NCBI RefSeq assembly: GCF_000194155.1
Contig: NZ_GL877878.1
Coordinates: forward strand, 1,996,558 to 2,054,560
Direction of reading: 5' to 3'
DNA: 58,003 bases
DNA from: Saccharopolyspora spinosa NRRL 18395
GTDB lineage: Bacteria > Actinomycetota > Actinomycetes > Mycobacteriales > Pseudonocardiaceae
The translations under genes and the position numbers were made by a program. Below are positions 17,292 to 25,461 of the stretch, piece by piece. The notes beneath the pieces were generated by a model that was not told the DNA's origin, ran no database searches, and was given only the letters and a program-made list of their open reading frames with translations. Position 1 is the first letter of the stretch. Each line of letters starts with the position of its first letter.

Positions 17292-17542
17292 GCCGAACCT
17301 CCCCTCACGTCTGCTGCCCGACCACCCCGGCCCACCCGGGGCGGCCCGCACGTGCGGAAGACGCGCGGGAGCCTATGGTTCCTGCCGTCGACGAAATGAT
17401 CGACACCGGGGTCGAAGCCCAGTGTCCTCGCCGCCCACCCGCGCCGCGTGCGGATCGGCGAAATCCCGGCGGACTCGACGACGTAGGAGCTCAGCAAGCA
17501 CGGAACGACGATTTCGCGCGAAACCGGCGCTCCCAGCGCGTA

Positions 17543-17578
17543 CTCGGGTGGCGATTTCGCACGAAATCGCCACCCGAG
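17543..17578 (-). terminator. typA terminator, a perfect 17-bp stem with a 2-nt centre
   Basis: CTCGGGTGGCGATTTCG (17543-17559) is exactly complementary to 17562-17578. It starts 6 bp past the typA stop. A related half-palindrome (GATTTCGCGCGAAACC) lies at 17511-17526. Both belong to the dispersed palindrome family. Confidence 0.85.
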
Positions 17579-17584
17579 CACACC

Positions 17585-19504
17585 TCAGTTGACGTTGTTG
17601 TCGCGGGCCTTGGCGCGGGAACGCTCGCGGGCGCGGGTCGTGCCGTCCAGGACCAGCTTGCGCACCCGGATCGCCGCCGGGCCGACCTCGACGCACTCGT
17701 CACCGGAGCAGAACTCCAGCGCCTCCTCCAGCGCGAGCGTCCGCGGCTTGGCCAGCCGCTCCAGCTCGTCCGCGGTGGAGGACCGCACGTTGGTGAGCTT
17801 CTTCTCCTTGGAGATGTTGACGTCGAGGTCCTCGGCGCGCGGGTTCTCCCCGACCACCATGCCCTCGTAGACCTCGTTGCCCGGCTCCACGAAGAAGCTG
17901 CCACGGTCGGCCAACTGCAACAGCGCGTAGGTGGTCGCCGAGCCGGCCCGGTCGGCCACCAGCGAACCGGTATGCCGGGTGCGCAGCTCGCCCACCCACG
18001 GGAAGTAGCCCTCGAAGACGTGGTTGGCGATGCCGGTGCCGCGAGTTTCGGTGAGGAACTCGGTGCGGAACCCGATCAGGCCGCGGGCGGGCACCACGTA
18101 CTCCAGCTTGATGCGGCCGGTGCCGTGCCCGTCCATGCTCTCCATCCGGCCCTTGCGCCCGGCCAGCAGCTGGGTGACGGCCCCGAGGTGCTCCTCGGGG
18201 GCATCGATGGTCAGCCGCTCGAACGGCTCGCACAGCTGGCCGTCGATGGTCCGGGTGACCACCTGCGGCTTGCCGACGGTGAGCTCGAAGCCCTCCCGGC
18301 GCATGGTCTCCACCAAGATGGCCAGCGCCAGCTCGCCGCGGCCCTGCACCTCCCAGGCATCCGGCCGCTCGGTGGGCAGCACCTTCATGCTGACGTTGCC
18401 GATCAGCTCGGCATCCAACCGGTTCTTCACCAACCGCGCGGTCACCTTGGTGCCGCCGTTGCGGCCGGTCAGCGGCGAGGTGTTGACGCCGATGGTCATC
18501 GAGATCGCCGGGGCGTCGACGGTGATCCGGGGCAGCGGCTCGGGCGCGTCGGCGTCGGCGATGGTGTCGCCGATGGTGATGTCCGGGATACCGGCGATGG
18601 CCACCAGGTCGCCCGCGGACGCCTCGTTGCACGGCACCCGGTCGAGGTTCTCAGTGATCAGCAGCTCGGTGAGCCGGACCTTCTCGACGGTGCCGTCGGC
18701 ACGGCACCAGCCGACGGTCTGGCCCTTGCGCAACGTGCCGGAGTGGATCCGGCACAGCGCGATGCGGCCGAGGAAGGAGGACGCGTCGAGGTTCGTCACC
18801 AGCGCGCGCAGCGGCGCCTCGGTGTCCGCGGTCGGCGCGGGCACGTGCTTGAGCAGCACGTCGAACAGCGCGGTGAGATCCTCCTCGGCGGGCAGCTCGC
18901 CGTCGACCGGCTGGGCCAGCGAGGCCCGACCGGCGCGGGCGGAGGCGTAGACGACCGGCAGGTCCAGGATCGCCTCCATGTCGAGTTCGACCTCGCCGTC
19001 GAGCTCGCTGGCCAGTTCCAGCAGCAGGTCGTGGGTCTCCTCGACGACCTCGGCGCAGCGGGCGTCCGGGCGGTCGACCTTGTTCACCACGAGGATCACC
19101 GGCAGTCCCGCGGCCAGCGTCTTGCGCAGCACGAACCGGGTCTGCGGCAGCGGGCCTTCGCTGGCGTCCACCAGCAGCAACACCCCGTCCACCATCGACA
19201 GGGCGCGCTCGACCTCGCCGCCGAAGTCTGCGTGGCCGGGGGTGTCCACCACGTTGATGGTCACCGGGCCGGCGTCGGTCTCCCGCCTGACCGCGGTGTT
19301 CTTGGCGAGGATCGTGATGCCCTTCTCCCGCTCCAGGTCGTTGGAGTCCATCACGCGGTCGACGAGCTCCGCGCGTTCGGAGAAGGCCCCGGACTGCCGC
19401 AACATGGCATCCACCAGGGTGGTCTTGCCGTGATCGACGTGGGCAACGATGGCGACGTTGCGCAGATCACTGCGAATGAGGGCGGCGACACTGGTGGCGG
19501 ACAC
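17585..19504 (-). CDS. typA: Translational GTPase TypA/BipA
   Basis: A 639-residue ribosome-associated GTPase. G domain: AHVDHGKTT (G1, residues 21-29), EREKGITI (G2), DTPGHADFGGEVER (G3), NKVDRPDAR (G4) and SARAG (G5). These are followed by the EF-Tu-like domain 2, EF-G-like domains III/V (APEEHLGAVTQLLAGRKG, PARGLIGFRTEFLTETRG) and the BipA-specific C-terminal domain. GTG 19504 has AGGAG 7 nt upstream; longer in-frame starts lack a ribosome site. BipA assists ribosome assembly and stress adaptation. The C-terminal tail is basic (RARERSRAKARDNN). Confidence 0.95.
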   Translation of the reverse strand: MSATSVAALIRSDLRNVAIVAHVDHGKTTLVDAMLRQSGAFSERAELVDRVMDSNDLEREKGITILAKNTAVRRETDAGPVTINVVDTPGHADFGGEVERALSMVDGVLLLVDASEGPLPQTRFVLRKTLAAGLPVILVVNKVDRPDARCAEVVEETHDLLLELASELDGEVELDMEAILDLPVVYASARAGRASLAQPVDGELPAEEDLTALFDVLLKHVPAPTADTEAPLRALVTNLDASSFLGRIALCRIHSGTLRKGQTVGWCRADGTVEKVRLTELLITENLDRVPCNEASAGDLVAIAGIPDITIGDTIADADAPEPLPRITVDAPAISMTIGVNTSPLTGRNGGTKVTARLVKNRLDAELIGNVSMKVLPTERPDAWEVQGRGELALAILVETMRREGFELTVGKPQVVTRTIDGQLCEPFERLTIDAPEEHLGAVTQLLAGRKGRMESMDGHGTGRIKLEYVVPARGLIGFRTEFLTETRGTGIANHVFEGYFPWVGELRTRHTGSLVADRAGSATTYALLQLADRGSFFVEPGNEVYEGMVVGENPRAEDLDVNISKEKKLTNVRSSTADELERLAKPRTLALEEALEFCSGDECVEVGPAAIRVRKLVLDGTTRARERSRAKARDNNVN

Positions 19505-19819
19505 GCGGGTACTCCTGGATCGGCGCAGGTGGGCGCGGCGGGTTTGGTCGACTTCGTCCGGGTGCGGGATGATCCGCAAGGCACCGAGCCGCGGCTCCAC
19601 TGCGCCGCTGCTGCGGAGCTCATTGGCGCCACCCCCGCCGAGCGGAGGCGCACGCACGTCGACGCGCGGCTCCCCCAGGGTAGTGCAACCTGATGCGGGA
19701 CCGGCCGTCGCGTGCCCAGCGCAACACCCGACGCCCGGCTCCCAACATCAAGTTCGCCAACCGAGGTTAGGTTCGCCTAGCCTGTGCCTAACCCCGTCTC
19801 GGCATCGGAAGAACAAACC

Positions 19820-19990
19820 GTGGGCAAAGGCACCATCAAGGTCAAGAAGAAATGTTGTCGATCTCGACCACCCTGCAAGAGCTGCCCGATCGTGGTACTG
19901 CGCGACTTGCTGCGCGAGGCCAAGGCGGAAGAGGTCAAGAAATCCCAAAAGAAGGTCAAGAAAGGGTTAAAGAAAAAGAGCGCGAAATGA
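19820..19990 (+). CDS. Small Lys-rich four-Cys protein
   Basis: A 56-residue protein starting VGKGTIKVKKKCCRSRPPC. Four cysteines (CC, CKSC) form a compact CCx5CxxC cluster suited to binding one metal ion. The C terminus is a run of Lys (KKSQKKVKKGLKKKSAK), suggesting nucleic-acid or ribosome contact. I recall similar small proteins in many actinobacteria, all uncharacterised. The GTG start is chosen because the homologous core begins there; a GTG 12 codons upstream at 19784 is in frame. It faces away from typA and has its own upstream region. Confidence 0.65.
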   Translation: MGKGTIKVKKKCCRSRPPCKSCPIVVLRDLLREAKAEEVKKSQKKVKKGLKKKSAK

Positions 19991-20032
19991 TCTGACCGCG
20001 GCACCTGCCGTGGTTTGCGGATAGGTCTGGGA

Positions 20033-20344
20033 CTACTTACGGGCGGCCGGGGACAGCGGGTCGGCGTACTTCGCCAGTTCGGGGATCGTCCGCAACGCGG
20101 TGAACTCGATAACCTCGTAGCGAGCGAGTTTGTGCAGCGCGAACGGGTCGGTCGCGAGGATCGCATCGAGCCGACCGCGGGACATCGCCCGGGCGATGAT
20201 CACCCCGCCACTGCGCGGATGGCGGTGGCCGGCGGCGATGAAGTCGCCAGCGTCGTAATGCTGGGTAACCCATTCGTAGTGATCTACCAGTTGGCCGTCG
20301 ATATCCGATTCTGGCGCGGTGTATTGCAGCAGCACTACAAACAT
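20033..20344 (-). CDS. YciI-family protein
   Basis: A 103-residue protein with a dimeric alpha+beta barrel fold. It begins MFVVLLQYT and has a central DHYEWVTQHYDAGDFIAAGHRHPRSGGVIIA; the conserved Asp/His pair of the YCII family appears as the His in AGHRHP and as DPFALHKLARYEV. Enzymatic activity in the family is mostly undefined. ATG 20344 has GAAAG upstream. It diverges from the trpS leader. Confidence 0.85.
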   Translation of the reverse strand: MFVVLLQYTAPESDIDGQLVDHYEWVTQHYDAGDFIAAGHRHPRSGGVIIARAMSRGRLDAILATDPFALHKLARYEVIEFTALRTIPELAKYADPLSPAARK

Positions 20345-20366
20345 TCTTTCACGGTAGCCCTTCTCC

Positions 20367-20397
20367 TTGACCGCTGCCGATCACCAAGCGGTAACAT
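20367..20397 (+). promoter_or_regulatory. Candidate promoter of the trpS leader
   Basis: TTGACC (20367-20372) and TAACAT (20392-20397) are separated by 19 bp, slightly long for sigma-70-type promoters. Transcription would begin near 20403-20405, at the GTG of the leader peptide, giving a leaderless leader message. Confidence 0.5.
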
Positions 20398-20403
20398 TAC
20401 GGC

Positions 20404-20466
20404 GTGCACGCAATGTCGAACATGTGGTGGGCCGTCCGAGGGCGGCCCAGCGACGTCGTGCACTGA
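20404..20466 (+). CDS. trpS leader peptide with tandem Trp codons
   Basis: A 20-codon frame from GTG 20404, or 17 codons from ATG 20413 (MSNMWWAVRGRPSDVVH), ends in TGA at 20464. Two adjacent TGG codons (20425-20430) lie directly at the base of the first RNA hairpin, and Trp is the rarest amino acid. This is the layout of ribosome-mediated attenuation. The auxiliary trpRS1 gene of Streptomyces coelicolor is known to be controlled by such a mechanism. It lies 86 bp upstream of trpS on the same strand. Confidence 0.75.
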   Translation: MHAMSNMWWAVRGRPSDVVH

Positions 20467-20500
20467 CACGCAGACATCGGCCGCTCCGCCGGGCGGCCGA
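20428..20500 (+). promoter_or_regulatory. Transcription attenuator upstream of trpS
   Basis: Hairpin 1 pairs TGGGCCG (20428-20434) with CGGCCCA (20443-20449). A second perfect 8-bp hairpin pairs TCGGCCGC (20477-20484) with GCGGCCGA (20493-20500). The right side of hairpin 1 (GGGCGGCC, 20440-20447) can instead pair with GGCCGCTC (20480-20487) with one mismatch, which would open the second hairpin. A ribosome stalled on the Trp codons would cover hairpin 1 and favour that antiterminator. The terminator lacks a clear U run, as is common in actinomycetes. Confidence 0.65.
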
Positions 20501-20552
20501 GCGGTATGAGGTCGATCCTGGCGGGCAGCGGCCCAAGACCCGGGAGAGACCA

Positions 20553-21518
20553 ATGACCCGCCTGTCCGGCATCACCCCGTCCGGCCACGTCCAGCTGGGC
20601 AACTACCTCGGCGCCGTGCGGCGGTGGGCCGCCGAGCGCGAACCCGCGGACCTGTTCTTCGTCTCCGACCTGCATGCCATGACCACGCCGCACCGTCCGC
20701 AGCGGCTACGCTCGCTGACCCGGGAGCAGTTCGCGGTGCTGCTCGCGGCGGGCATCGACCCCGATTCGCTGTTCGTGCAGTCGGATCTGGTCGGCGAGCT
20801 GGGGACGCTGAACTGGATCCTGGAATGCACCTGCTCCTACGGCGAGGCCGCCCGCATGGTCCAGTTCAAGGAGCGGGGCGCCGGGCAGGAGTCGGTCCGG
20901 GTTGGCCTGCTGACTTATCCGGTGCTGATGGCCGCCGACATCCTGCTGCAGGGCGCCACCCAGGTGCCGGTCGGCAGCGACCAGGACCAGCACGTGGAGC
21001 TGGCCCGCACGCTGGCCCGCCGGTTCAACGCCAACTACGGCGACGTCTTCACCGTCCCGGAGGCCGTGATGCCCAAGACCGGGGCACGGATCCGGGATCT
21101 CGCCGACCCGACGCGCAAGATGGAGAAGTCCAACCAGCAGAGCCCCGGCGTGGTCTTCGTGCTCGACGAGCCGGACGCCATCCGGCGCAAGTTCCGCCGC
21201 GCGGTCACCGACGGCCTCGACGAGGTGCGGTATGACCCGGATGGTCGGCCGGGCGTGGCGAACCTCCTGGAGATCCTCGCCGCCTGCAACGGCACGAGCC
21301 CTTACGCCGCAACGGAATCCGCGAGCACCTACACGGAGCTCAAGGAGGCGGTGGCCGAGGCGGTGATCGAGGAGCTGCGACCGGTGCGCGAACGCGCCCG
21401 GAAGCTGCTGGACGCCCCGATGGAGCTGGACCGCATCCGGGCGCACGGGGCGAAGCGAGCGAGCGAGCGGGCGCAGCCCCGCCTGCAAGCCGCCCTTCGC
21501 GTCACCGGCCTGCGCTGA
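20553..21518 (+). CDS. trpS: Tryptophanyl-tRNA synthetase, probably the auxiliary (TrpRS1) type
   Basis: A 321-residue class Ic synthetase with the HIGH-equivalent in ITPSGHVQLGNYLG and the KMSKS-equivalent KMEKSNQ. VSDLHAMTTPHRP, QSDLVGELGTLNWILEC and VPVGSDQDQHVELARTLA are standard TrpRS core motifs. The sequence recalls the auxiliary, indolmycin-resistant type of streptomycetes more than the housekeeping type, and its attenuator supports that. Charging tRNA-Trp with Trp and ATP is the reaction. The start ATG has CGGGAGAG upstream; longer in-frame starts run back across the leader and are rejected. The GC-rich terminator follows the stop closely. Confidence 0.9.
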   Translation: MTRLSGITPSGHVQLGNYLGAVRRWAAEREPADLFFVSDLHAMTTPHRPQRLRSLTREQFAVLLAAGIDPDSLFVQSDLVGELGTLNWILECTCSYGEAARMVQFKERGAGQESVRVGLLTYPVLMAADILLQGATQVPVGSDQDQHVELARTLARRFNANYGDVFTVPEAVMPKTGARIRDLADPTRKMEKSNQQSPGVVFVLDEPDAIRRKFRRAVTDGLDEVRYDPDGRPGVANLLEILAACNGTSPYAATESASTYTELKEAVAEAVIEELRPVRERARKLLDAPMELDRIRAHGAKRASERAQPRLQAALRVTGLR

Positions 21519-21531
21519 TCCGCTCCAGCGG

Positions 21532-21572
21532 GGGGGCGCTCGCGACCCGGATACCGGGCCACGAGCGCCCCC
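21532..21572 (+). terminator. trpS terminator
   Basis: GGGGGCGCTCG (21532-21542) pairs perfectly with CGAGCGCCCCC (21562-21572); the 19-nt loop can form an inner CCCGG/CCGGG pair. Confidence 0.8.
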
Positions 21573-21767
21573 ACCCTGCACCACCTGCGCATTCGTTCAC
21601 TAGTTCGAGTGGATCACCTGGCGAACACCTGATCAGTATCGGCAGCCTGGACTCATGGGTATTGCGCTGGAAGGCAACGCCGCGTTCTTGGTCGAGAGGA
21701 GTGCCGCAATGGCTGCACCATCGTTCGACCCACACGCCCCGTTCGATCCGCTCGTTGATCTGGATAG

Positions 21768-22649
21768 CTACGAGTCGGCGAGTAGCTCGCGGAGGGAGTG
21801 GACCAGGACCCGGTCGGCGTCGAGCCAGTCGAGTTCGGCCAATTCGTCCGCCGACACCCAACGGACCTCGTTGTGCTCCACCGCTTTCGGTGTGGCCGTG
21901 GGGTCCGCGAGTTCGGCCGCGTGGATGCGCAGGAGCATTCCGTTGCTGAGCGGGACGTCGGTGCCGACGCGGCCGGTCGGGCGGACCTCGACGGCGAGTT
22001 CCTCCTGGCATTCCCGGATTACGGCGGTGGGTTCGTCCTCGCCTGGCTCGACCCGGCCGCCGGGCAGTTCCCAGCGACCCGCGTCCGGCGCCGGGTAGCG
22101 GCGTTGCTGCGCCAGCAATAGTCCTTTGTGGACGATTGCGGTGCCGACGACGATCGGCCGGGAAGCCCAGGATTCGGCGAGCTCGCGCACGGCGGCGATG
22201 CGCGCGGCCAGCACGTCCAGCACGAACCGGCGGACGACGGTGATGTCGGCGAGCCGTCCCAACGGGCCGAACGGCGTCGTCCAGTGCAACGAGTCGGTAA
22301 GCAGCGTCCGGGGACCGACCTCGGCGAGTACCGATTCGTGGCGCAACTCTGGCAGCGGGCCGGAAATGAGCACGGAACTCATCGAGTCGGCATCGGCGCG
22401 CACGATTCGAGTGGTCAGATCCGCAGGGAGGCGGGCGATTCTGGTGTGGAAGACGATCTCGTCACCGGGGACGAGCAGCGCGGCCGGACGGGTCGCGGCG
22501 CGGCCATTGACACCGAGGGCGGCGAGTCCGACCTCGGCGGTGCGGGTGTGCCGCAGCGCGGCCCCCACCGTGGCCGGGGGTGCCTCGATCAGTCCGGTGC
22601 TCCGCAAAACCGACACGTGCAGACATTTTGCCCCACCCGAGCGGGTCAC
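21768..22649 (-). CDS. Two-domain protein: SRPBCC-like N terminus fused to a Nudix hydrolase
   Basis: A 293-residue protein. Residues 1-155 look like a START/polyketide-cyclase (SRPBCC) domain: a short beta strand, APPATVGAALRHT, LVPGDEIVFHTRI, LTDSLHWTTPFGPLGRLAD and VVRRFVLDVLAAR. Residues 160-293 are a MutT-type Nudix domain with the box GRVEPGEDEPTAVIRECQEE (Gx5Ex7REx2EE pattern), preceded by RWELPGG. The Nudix part should hydrolyse a nucleoside-diphosphate-X substrate; the ligand of the first domain is unknown. The GTG start at 22649 has only a weak purine stretch; GTG 22616 is possible. Confidence 0.8.
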   Translation of the reverse strand: MTRSGGAKCLHVSVLRSTGLIEAPPATVGAALRHTRTAEVGLAALGVNGRAATRPAALLVPGDEIVFHTRIARLPADLTTRIVRADADSMSSVLISGPLPELRHESVLAEVGPRTLLTDSLHWTTPFGPLGRLADITVVRRFVLDVLAARIAAVRELAESWASRPIVVGTAIVHKGLLLAQQRRYPAPDAGRWELPGGRVEPGEDEPTAVIRECQEELAVEVRPTGRVGTDVPLSNGMLLRIHAAELADPTATPKAVEHNEVRWVSADELAELDWLDADRVLVHSLRELLADS

Positions 22650-22766
22650 CGGCCACCGCCTGGTCGGAGGCCACGCTGCTTGGGCGCGCTACGCGCCCGA
22701 CCGCACGTCGATGCCAGGCGAACGGCAGCCGCTCCCGCAACCGGCACCGCCGCAGCACCCGGGCGC

Positions 22767-24140
22767 TCAGCGGGCCGCATGCCGGGGCCAGCGTGCCTCG
22801 ACGCGGGCACCGCCGTCCGGCGATGTCGAGGCCCGGACCGCGCCACCTCGACGGCGCACCGCCTCGGCTGCGAGGGCGAGCCCGAGCCCGGCACCGCCGG
22901 TGGTGCGCGCCCGGTCCGGTTCGACCCGGTGGAACCGGTCGAACACCCGCTCGCGGTGCGCCATCGGGATCCCGGGCCCGTCGTCGTCCACCACCAACCG
23001 CACCCAATCCGCTCCGGAGGAGCCCATGCCATCAGCAAAAACGGAGACCCGCACCAGCGTCCGGGTGTAGCGCAACGCGTTGCCGACGAGGTTGTCGAGC
23101 ACCGTCGACACCTCCGCCGGGTCGGCCAGCACCAGCACCGGCCTGGCCGGGACCTCCACCTCGATCCGCGGGCCGGTGCCGGGCGCGCCGGGCGGTTCGA
23201 GCCGGTCGGCGGCGGCCCGCACCGCCGTCACGAGGTCGACCGGCTGCCCGGGGGCGGCCGTGTTGCGCTCGGCCCGCGCCAACGCGAGCAGGCTCTCCAC
23301 CAGGGCCGACAGTCGCTGCGCTTCGTGCGCGATGTCCTGCAGGGTTTCGTGGGCGAGCTCCGGGTCCGGGTGCATCACGGCGACCTCGGCCTGGGCGCGG
23401 ATGGACGCGACGGGGTTGCGCAGTTCGTGCGCGGCATCGCCGGTGAACCGTCGCAACCGCTCGGTGTCGGCGTCGCGCCGGGCGAGCATGGTGTTGAGCT
23501 CTTCGGCGAGCGCGCGGATCTCGTCGGCGGCCTCGGGCACCGGCAGCCGCTGACCTTCGGGGAGCCCTGCGGCAGCCACCCGCATCCGTTCCACCGGGCC
23601 CAGCGAACGGCGCACCACCAGCCAGGTGGCCAGCCCGACCAGCGCGGCGGCGAGGATCGACCCGAAGCTGAGCAAGCGGCCGGTCTTGCCCGCGGTGTCG
23701 GTGAACCCGACCAGCCTCGCGCCGGTGGCGACGAGCAGCGGTCGACCGGTCGGGTCGGGCACAACGATGCCGCGCCACCGGTGCACTTCGGCGGACGGCT
23801 CGAAGTCGATCACGCCGTCGCCGGAGCGCAGCTCGTCGATCTGCCAGTGGTGCAGGCTCGTCCCCGGCAGCCCGTCCAGCGGCGCGCCAGAGATGTCCAG
23901 CACCCGGATCTCGGGCGTGGCCACGGCGGAGGGCGCGGTCCCGCCAGCGAGGCGGCTCGCGGTCGTGGTGGCGGTGCGCTGCAGGTCGGCGTCGACCGAG
24001 TCGATCAGCAACCAGCTGACGACCCCGGTGCTCACGTGCGCGATCACGCCGAGTCCGATCAGCGCGACGGCGGCGGCCACGACGCTGGTCCGGAACTGGA
24101 TGGTGCGTCGGTGCCACCACCGGCGCAGGCGCGCGATCAT
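22767..24140 (-). CDS. Sensor histidine kinase (OmpR-type partner)
   Basis: A 457-residue membrane kinase. TM1 is residues 19-48, an extracytoplasmic sensor spans ~50-155, TM2 is ~157-177, then a HAMP domain (RRSLGPVERMRVAAAGLPEG). HisKA has the phospho-His in GDAAHELRNP (His238). HATPase boxes follow: N (LDNLVGNALRYT), D/F (VDDDGPGIP, FDRFHR) and G (GGAGLGLALAAEAV). The start overlaps the response-regulator stop (ATGA). The signal sensed is unknown; the sensor domain has no recognisable motif. Confidence 0.93.
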   Translation of the reverse strand: MIARLRRWWHRRTIQFRTSVVAAAVALIGLGVIAHVSTGVVSWLLIDSVDADLQRTATTTASRLAGGTAPSAVATPEIRVLDISGAPLDGLPGTSLHHWQIDELRSGDGVIDFEPSAEVHRWRGIVVPDPTGRPLLVATGARLVGFTDTAGKTGRLLSFGSILAAALVGLATWLVVRRSLGPVERMRVAAAGLPEGQRLPVPEAADEIRALAEELNTMLARRDADTERLRRFTGDAAHELRNPVASIRAQAEVAVMHPDPELAHETLQDIAHEAQRLSALVESLLALARAERNTAAPGQPVDLVTAVRAAADRLEPPGAPGTGPRIEVEVPARPVLVLADPAEVSTVLDNLVGNALRYTRTLVRVSVFADGMGSSGADWVRLVVDDDGPGIPMAHRERVFDRFHRVEPDRARTTGGAGLGLALAAEAVRRRGGAVRASTSPDGGARVEARWPRHAAR

Positions 24141-24823
24141 GCCGTTTCGACGCAGACCCGGTAGCCCTGGCCGCGCACGGTCTGCACCAGTTCACCGGCG
24201 CCGGCCGCGGCGAGCTTGCGGCGCAGGTAACCGACGTAGACCTCGACGACGTTGCGGGTGACGAACTGCTCCTCGCCCCACACCATGCGCAGCAGGTCGT
24301 CCTTGGGCACCACCGCCTCCGGGTGGCTGGCCAGCGCGACCAGCAGCCCGTACTCGCGCGGCGAGAGCGCGATCACCTCGCCAGCCCAGCGCACCTCGCG
24401 GGTGGCCCGGTCGATCTCCAGCTCGCCGACCCGCAGGCTCGCCTGCCGCCCGGCGGTGTCGCGGCGCCGCAGCAACGCGCGCACCTGCGCGACCAGCACC
24501 AGGAAGGAGAAGGGTTTGACCAGGTAACCGTCCGCGCCGAGATCCAACCCGTCGGCCTGATCGACCTCGCCGTTCTTCGCCGAGATCAACAACACCGGGG
24601 TGTTCACGTCGTCGGCGCGCATCCGCTCCAGCACCCGGTAGCCGGACAGGCCGGGCAGCATGACGTCCAGCACGACGACGTCGAAGGCGCCGGTCAAGGC
24701 CAGGCGCAGGGCATCGGTGCCGTCGGCCGCGACGGTCACGCCCATGCCCTCGGCGGACAACCCGCGGCGCAGCGCAGCGCGAACTCCCGGCTCGTCGTCC
24801 ACCACCAACACCCGCGGAACCAT
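24137..24823 (-). CDS. OmpR/PhoB-family response regulator
   Basis: A 228-residue regulator. The receiver has acidic Asp9/Asp10, phospho-acceptor Asp53 in VVVLDVMLPG and Lys103 in GYLVKPFSF. The DNA-binding winged helix covers ~130-228 (ALSPREYGLLVALA, NVVEVYVGYLRRKL, QTVRGQGYRV). MVPRVLVVDDEPG at ATG 24823 is the natural start; an ATG eight codons upstream is possible. It is the first gene of the pair with the kinase, and four direct repeats lie in its upstream region. Confidence 0.93.
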   Translation of the reverse strand: MVPRVLVVDDEPGVRAALRRGLSAEGMGVTVAADGTDALRLALTGAFDVVVLDVMLPGLSGYRVLERMRADDVNTPVLLISAKNGEVDQADGLDLGADGYLVKPFSFLVLVAQVRALLRRRDTAGRQASLRVGELEIDRATREVRWAGEVIALSPREYGLLVALASHPEAVVPKDDLLRMVWGEEQFVTRNVVEVYVGYLRRKLAAAGAGELVQTVRGQGYRVCVETA

Positions 24824-24863
24824 GACCCAAGCATGCCGATCCGGCAACCCCGGCGGCAGGGAA

Positions 24864-24912
24864 ATCTCAGCATGATCTCAGCTCCGGGCCCCATTCTCAG
24901 GCTGATCTCAGC
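24864..24912 (-). promoter_or_regulatory. Two pairs of direct repeats, probable response-regulator sites
   Basis: ATCTCAGC occurs at 24864, 24875 and 24905, and TTCTCAGG at 24894. Within each pair the spacing is exactly 11 bp, the usual tandem spacing for OmpR-family dimers; the pairs are 30 bp apart. On the coding strand this reads GCTGAGAT. They sit 41-90 bp upstream of the response-regulator start, which suggests autoregulation. Confidence 0.65.
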
Positions 24913-25461
24913 CTTGGCAGCCGCTCCGGGTTCGCACGCGCCGCGGTACCGGTGGGGCACATGACCAGCGGCTACGCCGCTTCATGCCGGACATCGAGGC
25001 CGATGCCCGGCATCGACCTGGTCGGAATACGCGGAAATCCGTTCCCTGTGGTGACCGTCCGAAGTGGATCAACGCCATGCGGTGACACCTGCGATCCGGC
25101 CCGCTGTGATGTCCCTCGCCATCGGATCGGGCGACTAACGCCGCGCGAACCACCTACGACAAACGTCGTTCCCGGTGTCGCCGAAGCGCGTCCCGGAGCC
25201 CGCCCGCACCGGCAAAACCCATGCATGGCCAAACGCGGTTCGGCGAGACGATCAAGCGTTGCGAAAGTAGCAAGAGAAGACAACGGTCGAGCCGTCGCTC
25301 CAAGACGGGTCTTGACATATCGGCCCAGCACATGGCGGCTCAACAGCCTCCATCGCGTCCGCAAAAGTCGATGCGATCGACTGACTGATCAATCAGTCGT
25401 AGGTCGAAAACGCAACGCCAGCGGGGTGCTGTCGAGACGTTCCGGCGCCGCTTGAAAAGCC
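24913..25461. other. Gene-poor spacer with an orphan operator
   Basis: About 550 bp without a convincing gene. A block near 24967-24982 (GCGGCTACGCCGCTT) echoes the ~150-bp dispersed repeat. TTGACA at about 25312 is an isolated -35-like box. A TetR-type palindrome at 25383 is listed separately. The rest shows nothing I can name. Confidence 0.4.
25383..25398. promoter_or_regulatory. TetR-type operator palindrome
   Basis: GACTGATcaATCAGTC: 7-bp perfect arms around a 2-bp centre, typical of TetR-family operators. No tetR gene lies nearby. It sits 64 bp upstream of the transporter remnants and probably once controlled them. Confidence 0.55.

Noticed and set aside
21655..22098. Small forward gene beginning MGIALEGNAA or MAAPSFDPHAPF
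   Set aside because: The AGGAG and ATG at 21709 look attractive and the first 25 codons could be a short peptide, but the frame runs antisense through the Nudix gene without a stop and shows no family; not enough support.
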